A stretch of DNA of 16,803 nucleotides, taken from contig CAXBNM010000063.1 in assembly GCA_963976885.1 (NCBI GenBank), forward strand, positions 1 through 16,803, read 5' to 3'. The number at the start of each line of letters is the position of its first letter. Within the stretch, counting starts at the first letter, position 1. The notes beneath the pieces were generated by a model. That model saw nothing but the letters and a program-made list of their open reading frames with translations. It was not told the origin of the DNA and made no database searches. Below are positions 5,646 to 13,527 of this stretch, one piece after another. Source of the DNA: JAUIAI01 sp963976885. Its GTDB lineage: Bacteria > Pseudomonadota > Gammaproteobacteria > Burkholderiales > Burkholderiaceae_E. The position numbers were made by a program, and so were the translations under genes.

Positions 5646-8600
5646 TCAGGCGGCGAGGGCTTCGGGTGAGGTGGAACCGGCCGGAGCCTTGAAAGCTTGC
5701 TGCGCGGCGCTGCGGGCTTGCATGGCAGCTTCGGCATGTGCCTTGCGAACATGGCCGTAACCGCGGACCGCATCGGGCCAGCCCGCCAGTTCGATGGCAG
5801 CTTGCGCATTGTCGCCGCTGAGCCCACTTGCGATCAAGTCAAGATCGGCTTCGTAGGCACTGAGCAGTTCGCGAGCCAGCTTGCGTTCGTCATTGTTGCG
5901 ATACAGATCGAACACGGTGCCGCGCAGGAAGCGCAGTTTTGCGGCAATCTTGAACGCGCTCATCAGCCAGGGGCCGACATCGGACTTCGTGACTTGCCCG
6001 GTTTTCGGGTCGCGTTTACCGAAGGGTCCGCCGGCTACATGAAATTGCAGCTTGATATCGTCACCATCGAAGGTAGCCCGCAACTCCTGGCGGAACGCCG
6101 GGTCGGTATACAGGCGGGCGACTTCGAATTCGTCCTTGTGGGCCATCAGCTTGGCCAGACCACGAGCCGCGGCGATGCTCAGTGCCTCGCTGCCCGGGGT
6201 CGCGGCTTGCTCGGCCGCACGAATGGCTTCGATACGGCGGGCGAAGCGTTTGGCGTAGCGCTTGCTCTGGTACCTGGTCAGGAGCGCCTGACGATGCTCG
6301 ACAATGTCTTGCAACGAGGTCAGGCGCGGGCGGCTCAGCGACACGATATTGCTGCCGGTATCGGCGCTGCCTGCTGCAGTCTCGCGACGGCTGGCCTGCG
6401 CGGCAACCTTTTCAACCGCCTCCGGATCGATGGCCAGTTGCCGGCCCCAGTCGAAGGCTGCCTTGTTCAGCGCAATGGCCACGCCGTTCAGTTCGATGGC
6501 GCGATGAATGGCCGCCAGCGTCAACGGAATCTTGCCCATCTGCCAGACCGTGCCAAGCAGCATCATGTTGGCGCCGATGGAGTCACCAAGCAGCTCCCGG
6601 GCCAGTCGCAGGGCATCGTATTGCTGCAGGTTGCCGTCCATCGCATCGCTGATCCGGGCGGTCAGGGCCGGTACGTCGGCCGACCAGTTCGGATTGCTCG
6701 AAAACTCGGAGGTGGGCACCATGTCCGTGCACAAGGCGCCGCCGGTTTTACCGCCGGCCAGTCGCTCCAGGGTTTCATCGCTCGCACTGACGATCAGGTC
6801 GCAGCCGACCAGCGCATCGGCCTCACCGCTGGCGATGCGGGTGGCATGCAGCATCTGCGGTTCGGGGGCCAGCTTGATGTGTGAATGCACCGCCCCGTAT
6901 TTCTGCGACAAGCCGGTCACATCGAGGTTCGAGCTGTAATAGCCCTGCAAGTGGGCAGCCACGGCCAGCGTCTGGCCGATGGTCACCACGCCGGTACCGC
7001 CAATGCCGGTGACCAGAATGCTCCACGAGCGCTGCGGCATCTTGAAGTCGGGTTCGGGCAGGTTGTCGACGGCTGCCGGTGCCGGGACGGGGGCACTTGC
7101 CGCGGCGCCGGCCGCCGGCTTGCCTTTACCGCGCAATTGGGCGCCGGAAACCGTGACGAAGCTGGGGCAGAAGCCTTCGGCGCAGGTGAAGTCCTTGTTG
7201 CACGACGACTGATTGATGCGCCGTTTGCGACCCAGTTCGGTTTCGAGCGGTTCCACGGAGAGGCAGTTCGAGACCTGACCGCAGTCGCCGCAACCCTCGC
7301 AGACGGCCGAATTGATGAAGGTGAACAGATTCGGGTCTTCCCACTTGCCGCGTTTGCGCAGGCGCCGCCGTTCGGTGGCGCAGGGCTGGTCGTAAACAAT
7401 GACCGATACGTTGGGATACTCGCGGAACTCGAGCTGGACTTTATCCAGTTCGGTGCGGTCGTATACCGGCGTGCCATCGGGCAACTTCACGCCTTCGTAC
7501 TTGGCGGGCTCATCGGTGACGATGGCCATCTTGCGCACGCCCTCGGCAGCGAACTGAGCCAGGATGCCTGGCACCGTCATTTCGCCGTCGACGGCCTGGC
7601 CGCCAGTCATCGAGACGAAGCCGTTGTACAAGACCTTGTAGGTCATCGGCACTTTGGCGGCTACCGCCTGACGCACCGCCAGAAAACCGGAATGGAACAA
7701 GGTGCCGTCGCCGATGTTGGCAAAAACGTGCTTCTCATCGGTGAAGGGCTGCTGGCCAACCCACAGCACGCCTTCGCCGCCCATGTGCGACCAGGTCGTG
7801 GTCTTGACCGGATCTTTGAAAATGGCGGTTGCGTGGCAGCCGATGCCAGCCAGCGCACGGCTGCCGTCAGGAACCTTGGTGGAGCGTGCATGCGGGCAAC
7901 CCGAGCAGAAAGTCGGCGCGCGCACCGGCACCAGATCAGCACCGGTGTCGCGCTTGATCTCGATGGTCTTGGGCAATGGGTTCGTCAACTGCGCCTCGGC
8001 CGGCTGCGCGGGCTCGGCTTGGGCTGGTGCGGCCAGCGCCGGCGTGAAGCCGGGAACCGGCGCCAGGCTGACAGCCCGCTCGGCGGCCAGATCAAAACCG
8101 GCATGCCGACGCAGGACTTCATTCAGGATGGAGGCGATCAGGCCGGGCGAAATTTCGCCGGCATTCGGAAACAGCCGGGCGGTTTGCCGGGCGTCGAAAA
8201 TCGTGCCCTGATCATGTTTGCCGTACAGCGCCGGCGGGTTGGCCGTACCGTACAACACGGCGCGCAGCTGATCTTCGAGCAGCGGCCGCTTTTCTTCGAC
8301 AATGACGACGGCCGCCAGGCCGGTGGCGAACTCGCGGATGATTTCCGGATCGAGCGGCCAGACCATGCCGACTTTCATGATGCGCACGCCGCGTTCAGCC
8401 GCCTGCTGTTCGGTCAGGCCGAGCGCAAGCATGGCTTGCTGCAGATCTTGCCAGGCTTTGCCGGCCGCCATCACGCCGACGGTGGCATTGGCCGGGTTGA
8501 CGGTGATCCGGTTCAGGCGGTTGGCCCGCGCATAAGCCAGCACCGCGAGATGCTTGTGGTGATAGAGCCGCTCTTCCTGCGGCAAAGGCATATCGACCCG

Positions 8601-9329
8601 CCGGCTGTTCAGACCGCCATCTGCCTGCGTGGGCAAGGGTGGCAATTCGATGACGGGAGAATCAGGGGCAACATAAACCGAGCCGCCGCCTTCGACGACA
8701 TCGGTCACTACCTTCATGCCAACCCAGCAGCCGGAGTAACGGCTCATGGCAATGCCGTGCAAGCCCAGATCGAGCAATTCCTGAGCATTGGCGGGGTAGA
8801 GCACCGGGATGCCGGCGGCGATGAAATTCAGATCGGAGTAGTTGGCGACGGTGGATGATTTGGCGCCGTGGTCATCACCGGCAATGGCCAGTACGCCACC
8901 GAGCCGGCCGCTGCCGGCCTGGTTGGCATGGCGCAACGGGTCACCGGAGCGGTCGACGCCAGGGCCTTTGCCATACCAGATGCCAAAAACGCCATCGACC
9001 TTTGCGCCCGGAAAATGACCGACGTATTGCGAGCCCCACAACGCGGTGGCGGCCATGTCTTCATTGACACCGGCACGGAAAACGATGTTTTGCTCTTGCA
9101 GGTACTTTTCTGCAGCCCACAACTCGATATCGTAGCGACCCATCGGCGAGCCGCGGTAGCCGGAGATATAGCCGCCAGTATTGAGGCCTGCAGCGGTGTC
9201 GCGCAGGCGTTGCTGAATGGGCAGCCGGACCAGCGCTTGCATCCCTGTCATGTACAGCCAGCCGCTCGGTTCCGTGTAACGGTCCGTCAGCGTCATTTGC
9301 ATGCGATCAGGTGAGGTGGGTGCGTTCAT
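5646..9329 (-). CDS. Indolepyruvate ferredoxin oxidoreductase, fused single-chain (IorA+IorB)
   Basis: Cytoplasmic enzyme oxidising aryl-pyruvates (indolepyruvate, phenylpyruvate) with CoA to acyl-CoA and CO2, using TPP and Fe-S clusters. All parts sit in one 1227-residue chain. An alpha-like region (about 20-430) contains GYRGSPMG. The TPP domain (about 470-650) has SGCPHARS (476-483) and the TPP/Mg motif GDGTLFHSG (540-548). A cysteine cluster follows: C677, C680, C683, C689, then C710, C716, C721. After an Ala/Pro linker (733-758) comes the gamma/IorB domain, starting with GIGGTGVVTIG (775-785) and SQKYGAVHSH (808-817). The C-terminal ~220 residues match the extra domain of long proteobacterial IORs. 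The ribosome site GGAGA is five bases before the ATG. The electron acceptor (ferredoxin or other) is not encoded nearby. It is likely co-transcribed with the Rid gene. Confidence 0.93.
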   Translation of the reverse strand: MNAPTSPDRMQMTLTDRYTEPSGWLYMTGMQALVRLPIQQRLRDTAAGLNTGGYISGYRGSPMGRYDIELWAAEKYLQEQNIVFRAGVNEDMAATALWGSQYVGHFPGAKVDGVFGIWYGKGPGVDRSGDPLRHANQAGSGRLGGVLAIAGDDHGAKSSTVANYSDLNFIAAGIPVLYPANAQELLDLGLHGIAMSRYSGCWVGMKVVTDVVEGGGSVYVAPDSPVIELPPLPTQADGGLNSRRVDMPLPQEERLYHHKHLAVLAYARANRLNRITVNPANATVGVMAAGKAWQDLQQAMLALGLTEQQAAERGVRIMKVGMVWPLDPEIIREFATGLAAVVIVEEKRPLLEDQLRAVLYGTANPPALYGKHDQGTIFDARQTARLFPNAGEISPGLIASILNEVLRRHAGFDLAAERAVSLAPVPGFTPALAAPAQAEPAQPAEAQLTNPLPKTIEIKRDTGADLVPVRAPTFCSGCPHARSTKVPDGSRALAGIGCHATAIFKDPVKTTTWSHMGGEGVLWVGQQPFTDEKHVFANIGDGTLFHSGFLAVRQAVAAKVPMTYKVLYNGFVSMTGGQAVDGEMTVPGILAQFAAEGVRKMAIVTDEPAKYEGVKLPDGTPVYDRTELDKVQLEFREYPNVSVIVYDQPCATERRRLRKRGKWEDPNLFTFINSAVCEGCGDCGQVSNCLSVEPLETELGRKRRINQSSCNKDFTCAEGFCPSFVTVSGAQLRGKGKPAAGAAASAPVPAPAAVDNLPEPDFKMPQRSWSILVTGIGGTGVVTIGQTLAVAAHLQGYYSSNLDVTGLSQKYGAVHSHIKLAPEPQMLHATRIASGEADALVGCDLIVSASDETLERLAGGKTGGALCTDMVPTSEFSSNPNWSADVPALTARISDAMDGNLQQYDALRLARELLGDSIGANMMLLGTVWQMGKIPLTLAAIHRAIELNGVAIALNKAAFDWGRQLAIDPEAVEKVAAQASRRETAAGSADTGSNIVSLSRPRLTSLQDIVEHRQALLTRYQSKRYAKRFARRIEAIRAAEQAATPGSEALSIAAARGLAKLMAHKDEFEVARLYTDPAFRQELRATFDGDDIKLQFHVAGGPFGKRDPKTGQVTKSDVGPWLMSAFKIAAKLRFLRGTVFDLYRNNDERKLARELLSAYEADLDLIASGLSGDNAQAAIELAGWPDAVRGYGHVRKAHAEAAMQARSAAQQAFKAPAGSTSPEALAA

Positions 9330-9542
9330 CTATGTCTCCGGGAAAACTCATCGGCAGGTTGCCGGCTAGTTTACTCTGGACCCCTCGTTGGCCCGGTATG
9401 GCAGGGGTTGACTTTGCTGCCGGGCAATGGCTTTGCGGCTGGTTGCGTGGCAGCACTGACGATTGAACTTACGGTTGGCCCTGCCCGAGCCTGCGTGTGG
9501 TCAGTTTTGCGCCGCTGATCGGCAACGCTTTGCGCGCAAAAC
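9330..9542 (-). promoter_or_regulatory. Intergenic region with nested palindromes upstream of the IOR gene
   Basis: This 213-base gap separates the end of dppF from the IOR start and probably holds the IOR promoter, although I find no convincing -35/-10 pair. TTTGCGCGCAAA (9529-9540) is a perfect 12-base palindrome right behind the dppF stop. The wider arms GTTTTGCGC (9504-9512) and GCGCAAAAC (9534-9542) form a perfect nine-base inverted repeat around 21 bases. No T-tract follows on the minus strand, so it is not a standard terminator. It may be a protein-binding site or a transcript 3' end. Confidence 0.4.
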
Positions 9543-10601
9543 CTAAGCGGCCTGGGTGTCGGCAGGGGGCAGATAAAGCGCCTGGCCGTTGTCGGAAACC
9601 CGGTGGCAGGCGACCCGATGATCGGGGCCGACCTCACGCAGTTGTGGTTCTTCGGTGCGGCAGCGATCCTGCGCAAACGGGCAGCGCCCGGCGAAGCGGC
9701 AGCCGGGGGCGATGTTGATCGGACTGGGCGGGTCGCCTTGCAATTGCACGCGCCGGCCCCGGCCGCGCGTGCGGGGATCGAAGGACGGGGCGGCCGACCA
9801 CAGCGCCACCGTGTAGGGGTGGAGCGGGTTTTCAAACAGGGCTTCGGTGCTGGCCTGTTCGGCGATGCGTCCCAGGTACATGACCGCGACGTTGTCGCAC
9901 AAATGCCGGACGACGCCGAGATCGTGCGAGATGAACAGATAGGTGAGGGCGAATTGGCGCTGCAGACGTTGCATCAGATTGAGCATCTGCGCCTGAATGG
10001 CGACGTCGAGTGCCGAGACCGGTTCGTCGCAAACCAGTAGTTCAGGGTTGGCAGCAATGGCGCGCGCCAACACGATACGTTGGCGTTGACCGCCCGAGAA
10101 CTGATGCGGAAACAGCATCATCTGTTCAGGACGCAGGCCGGTCTGTTCGAAGAGTTCGCGCACGCGATCGTCGCGTTGCTCGGGCGCGCCGATATTCATC
10201 AGGTCGAGCGCTTCGCGCACCGCCTGCCCGGCGCGCTTGCGCGGGTTGAGCGAGGCATAAGGGTCTTGAAACACCATTTGCAGGAGCGGGCGCAGCGCTC
10301 GCAAGGCGCTGCCGCGCGCGGTGCCCAGATCGTCGGCGCCGAGCTTGATGGTGCCGGCCGTGATGGGGGCCAGACGCATGATGGCCAGTGCGGTTGTGCT
10401 TTTGCCGGAACCGCTCTCGCCGACGATGCCGAATGTCGTGCCGCGCGGGATTGAAAAATCGATGCCGTCGACCGCGCGCACGACCTTGCCGGTGCTGCCG
10501 ATGCCGCGGCGGATCGGAAAGTGCACTTTGAGCCCGCGCACTTCGAGAGTGTTGTCGACGGCGGAGGGGTTGGCCGGCGCTTGGGTGGAGTGATCAGACA
10601 T
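9543..10601 (-). CDS. dppF: Peptide ABC transporter ATP-binding protein, DppF/OppF type
   Basis: One of the two ATPases that power the peptide importer at the inner face of the membrane. Using the ATG at 10601 gives 352 residues; this start overlaps the dppD stop by eight bases, and an ATG two codons earlier is equally possible. Motifs: Walker A GESGSGKS (61-68), Q-loop Q112, signature FSGGQ (168-172), Walker B LLVCDEP (188-194), H-loop H226. The C-terminal oligopeptide-transporter extension is present, with HPYT (261-264) and four cysteines C301, C307, C314 and C332 in the pattern reported to hold an iron-sulfur cluster in Dpp/Opp ATPases. It is the last gene of the dppABCDF-like operon. The choice between dipeptide, oligopeptide or another solute cannot be made from the ATPase. 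Confidence 0.92.
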   Translation of the reverse strand: MSDHSTQAPANPSAVDNTLEVRGLKVHFPIRRGIGSTGKVVRAVDGIDFSIPRGTTFGIVGESGSGKSTTALAIMRLAPITAGTIKLGADDLGTARGSALRALRPLLQMVFQDPYASLNPRKRAGQAVREALDLMNIGAPEQRDDRVRELFEQTGLRPEQMMLFPHQFSGGQRQRIVLARAIAANPELLVCDEPVSALDVAIQAQMLNLMQRLQRQFALTYLFISHDLGVVRHLCDNVAVMYLGRIAEQASTEALFENPLHPYTVALWSAAPSFDPRTRGRGRRVQLQGDPPSPINIAPGCRFAGRCPFAQDRCRTEEPQLREVGPDHRVACHRVSDNGQALYLPPADTQAA

Positions 10602-11601
10602 TGGCATGCAACCAGCACAGAACGCGATGACCATCGGCCATCACGGTTTCGTCGGGCAGGCTCTGGCGACAGCGATCCTGCACATCCTTGCAGCGATCGG
10701 CAAAGGCGCAACCCGCGCCGCGTTCGAGCAGCGAAGGTACCGAGCCGGGAATCTCGGTCAAGGGTTCGCCGATGGCGGTCGTGCGACGACCCGGCGAGCA
10801 TTCAATCAGACCGCGCGTGTAGGGGTGTAACGGGGATTCCAGGACGGCGGTAACCAGGCCTTCCTCGACGATCCGGCCCGCATACATGACGGCAACCCGG
10901 TCGGTCATTTCGGCAACCACCCCCATGTCATGCGTAATCAGCACGACAGCGGTACCGGTTTGCTCACGCAAGGCGCTGATCAAATCGAAGATTTGCGCCT
11001 GTACCGTGACATCAAGTGCGGTGGTGGGCTCATCGGCGATCAGGACGTCGGGCTTGCAGGCCAGCGCCATCGCAATCATGACGCGCTGCCGCATGCCGCC
11101 CGAGAACTGATGCGGATATTCGTTGACTCGCTGGTCCGGGACGGGAATGCCAACCGCGTCGAGCATTTCGATGGCGCGCTGGTGGGCGTCGCGCCGTGAC
11201 AGGTTCTGGTGCAGGCGGACCGTTTCGGCGATCTGATCGCCGACCGTATAAACCGGGTTGAGCGAGGTCATCGGCTCCTGGAAGATCATGGACATCCGGT
11301 TGCCGCGGATTTTCCGCATGGCCGCTTCTTTGATGGCCAGCACATCGGTGCCATCCAGATTGACTGAGCCGGCGGTGATCTTGCCCGGTGGCGAGGGGAT
11401 CAGGCGCATCATGGCCAGCGCCGTCATGCTTTTGCCGCAGCCCGATTCGCCGACGATGCCGAGGGTCTCGCCTCGGTTCAGTTCGAAGTGCACGCTTTCG
11501 AGTACGCGCGCCACACCTTTACGGGTGGCGAATTCAACCTGCAGATCGCGCACGGTGAGCAGGGGCCGGGTGGGCGCAGTGGCCTGGGATTGCGTAGTCA
11601 T
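10594..11601 (-). CDS. dppD: Peptide ABC transporter ATP-binding protein, DppD/OppD type
   Basis: Second ATPase of the peptide importer, 335 residues, a normal length. Motifs: Walker A GESGCGKS (51-58), Q-loop Q108, an ABC signature with FSGGM (166-170) where most family members have LSGGQ or FSGGM, Walker B VLIADEP (186-192) and H-loop H224. The C-terminal extension has HPYTRGL (259-265) and cysteines C298, C304, C311 and C329, matching the four-cysteine arrangement seen in DppF. The start ATG overlaps the dppC stop as ATGA, a sign of translational coupling, and its 3' end overlaps dppF. Confidence 0.93.
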   Translation of the reverse strand: MTTQSQATAPTRPLLTVRDLQVEFATRKGVARVLESVHFELNRGETLGIVGESGCGKSMTALAMMRLIPSPPGKITAGSVNLDGTDVLAIKEAAMRKIRGNRMSMIFQEPMTSLNPVYTVGDQIAETVRLHQNLSRRDAHQRAIEMLDAVGIPVPDQRVNEYPHQFSGGMRQRVMIAMALACKPDVLIADEPTTALDVTVQAQIFDLISALREQTGTAVVLITHDMGVVAEMTDRVAVMYAGRIVEEGLVTAVLESPLHPYTRGLIECSPGRRTTAIGEPLTEIPGSVPSLLERGAGCAFADRCKDVQDRCRQSLPDETVMADGHRVLCWLHANV

Positions 11602-12503
11602 CGTTCGTGCAGCTTGGGGTTGAACGCATCATTCAGGCCGTCGCCGACCAGGCTGACCGCCAACACCGTCAGAAAGATTGCCATGCCGGGGAAGGTGACT
11701 GCCCACCAGGCGTCGAGGATGTAATTGCGGTTGGCGCCAATCATCAGCCCCCAGCTCATGGTGTTGGGGTCGGACAGGCCGAGAAAGCTCAGACCGGCCT
11801 CAAAGAGGATGGCGGTACCGACGATCAGGGTGGCCGAGACGATCAGCGGCGGCAGCGCATTGGGCAGAATTTCGCGGAAGATGAGCCGCATCGGACCGGC
11901 ACCCATGGTGCGCGCCGCGCTGACGTATTCGAGATCGCGCAGGCGCAGGAATTCGGCGCGTGCCAGGCGTGCGGTACCGGGCCAGGAAACCGAGCCGATG
12001 GCAATGGCCACCACGGTGAGCGAGGGCGTGAACAAGGCCACCAGCACCATCGCAAACAGCAACGCCGGCAACACCTGGAAGAACTCGGTGATGCGCATCA
12101 GGATTTCGTCGATGAAGCCGCCGAAAAACCCGGCCAGTGAGCCGATGGACACACCGATGATGACGGTAATGAGGGCTGCGGTGAGACCGACCAGTATGGT
12201 GGCGCGGCCGCCGACCAGCATGCCGGCCAGAATGTCGCGGCCCAGATAGTCGCTGCCCAGCCAGGCCGCCGATTGTTCGAAGGGAGGCGTGAACGGGCCG
12301 GCCGTGATGTCGAACGGCGCTACGCCGTACAGCGAAGGGCCAATGCTCATGACCAGCAAAATGATGCCGAGCAGGAACAGGCCTAAGCGCGCCGCTTTAT
12401 TGCGTTTGAATACGCGCCAGCCCTCGCGCGTTGGCGACAGGACTTCGATAGCCGCGGTCTGGCGGTCGCTGAATGTCGAGGCCGGCTGTGTGCTTGCTGT
12501 CAT
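11598..12503 (-). CDS. dppC: Peptide ABC transporter permease, DppC type
   Basis: Inner-membrane permease of 301 residues. After a cytoplasmic N-terminus (about 1-38) and a first membrane helix comes the periplasmic segment with LGSDYLGRDIL (82-92), typical of DppC/OppC/NikC proteins. The rest of the helices follow. The EAA loop that contacts the ATPases is at about 192-221 (EYVSAARTMGAGPMRLIFRE...PP). The ATG overlaps the dppB stop as ATGA, and the gene itself ends in an ATGA overlap with dppD, so B, C and D are tightly coupled. Confidence 0.93.
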   Translation of the reverse strand: MTASTQPASTFSDRQTAAIEVLSPTREGWRVFKRNKAARLGLFLLGIILLVMSIGPSLYGVAPFDITAGPFTPPFEQSAAWLGSDYLGRDILAGMLVGGRATILVGLTAALITVIIGVSIGSLAGFFGGFIDEILMRITEFFQVLPALLFAMVLVALFTPSLTVVAIAIGSVSWPGTARLARAEFLRLRDLEYVSAARTMGAGPMRLIFREILPNALPPLIVSATLIVGTAILFEAGLSFLGLSDPNTMSWGLMIGANRNYILDAWWAVTFPGMAIFLTVLAVSLVGDGLNDAFNPKLHER

Positions 12504-13477
12504 GCGTGTCGCAGTCGTGGATCGACCAGCCGATAGGTCAGGTCGGTGAGTTGATTGGCAATGATGGTCAGAATTGCCGCGAAAGTCAGCACGCCGAGCA
12601 ATACCGGATAGTCGCGACCGAGAATGGCATCAAGCGCGAGGGTGCCAAGCCCCGGCCAGGAGAATACGGTTTCGACCAGCACGGCGCCCGAGATAAGGTT
12701 GCCGAACTGCAGGCCGGCCATGGTGACCAGGGGCATCATGGCATTGCGCAACGCGTGTTTGTAGGTGACAAAAAAGTCTGACAGACCTTTGGCGCGGGCC
12801 GTGCGGATGTAGTCGGAGCCGAGTACTTCGAGCATGCTCGCCCGGGCCAGTCGGCTGTACAAGGCCAGATATATGGTGGCCAGCGTCAGGGCCGGCAACA
12901 CCAGGTGATGCAGAACATCGACGGTGGTGACCCACCAGTCGCCATACAGGCGCACATCACGCATGCCGGAAATAGGCATGATCGGAATGATGCTGCCAAA
13001 CAGGATCACGAGCAGGATGCCTGTCCAGAAAACCGGCATTGCGTAACCGACCATCGAAATGACGGTGACCAGGCCGCTGGCAATGCCATCGGGCCGGCGG
13101 GCGGCGAATACGCCGAGCGCGGTGCCTACAATGATGGCAAACACCAATGATGTCGTCACCAGCAGCAAGGTGGGCCAGACGCGGTCGAAAATAAGATCGG
13201 TGACCGGTTGGCTGTACAGGTAGCTGCGCCCCAGATCACCACTGAGCACGCGCCCGATATAGGTGGTGAACTGTTGCAGGATCGGTTTGTCGAGCCCGTA
13301 TTCCTTGCGGATCTCGGCAATGAAGGCTTCATCGGCGCCACCCATTTCGCCGGCAATGACAAGGGCCGGATCGCCGGGCGCAGCGTGAATCAGGGCAAAG
13401 TTGATCGCCAATACCGCGAAAACCAGCGTTGCGGCATACAGGAGTCGTTTGAACAGGAATGGCAGGTGCTTGGTCAC
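12500..13477 (-). CDS. dppB: Peptide ABC transporter permease, DppB type
   Basis: Inner-membrane permease of 325 residues, partner of DppC. The N-terminal helix (about 10-30) is followed by the family segment HAAPGDPALV (31-40), then KEYGLDKPILQQF (58-70). The EAA loop is at about 222-251 (SDYIRTARAKGLS...HALRNAMMP). The end, LVDPRLRHA, is typical of DppB. The best start is a GTG at 13477 with only a weak ribosome site. It begins 17 bases after a strong intercistronic hairpin behind dppA, which could lower its expression relative to the binding protein. Confidence 0.92.
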   Translation of the reverse strand: MTKHLPFLFKRLLYAATLVFAVLAINFALIHAAPGDPALVIAGEMGGADEAFIAEIRKEYGLDKPILQQFTTYIGRVLSGDLGRSYLYSQPVTDLIFDRVWPTLLLVTTSLVFAIIVGTALGVFAARRPDGIASGLVTVISMVGYAMPVFWTGILLVILFGSIIPIMPISGMRDVRLYGDWWVTTVDVLHHLVLPALTLATIYLALYSRLARASMLEVLGSDYIRTARAKGLSDFFVTYKHALRNAMMPLVTMAGLQFGNLISGAVLVETVFSWPGLGTLALDAILGRDYPVLLGVLTFAAILTIIANQLTDLTYRLVDPRLRHA

Positions 13478-13493
13478 AGGCTGTCAGGGTAGA

Positions 13494-13518
13494 CGGGGGC
13501 GACGTTGCGCCGCCCCCG
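13494..13518 (-). promoter_or_regulatory. Intercistronic hairpin between dppA and dppB
   Basis: CGGGGGCG (minus strand 13518-13511) pairs perfectly with CGCCCCCG (13501-13494) around nine bases, which can add two more pairs past a mismatch. It starts nine bases after the dppA stop codon and ends 16 bases before the GTG of dppB. No T-tract follows. As with the dctP-dctQ hairpin, the likely role is to protect the binding-protein message and cut down read-through to the permease genes. Confidence 0.7.
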
Positions 13519-13527
13519 GTGAATCGG

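Noticed and set aside
6885..8858. 657-codon open frame antisense to the IOR gene
   Set aside because: It lies entirely within a firmly identified gene and its His/Arg/Gln/Gly-rich translation has no recognisable domain; long antisense frames are expected from GC-biased third codon positions.
10602..10634. Earlier in-frame start for dppF
   Set aside because: It would lengthen the overlap with dppD and adds residues unlike the DppF N-terminus; the ATG at 10601 (or 10607) gives the usual operon overlap.
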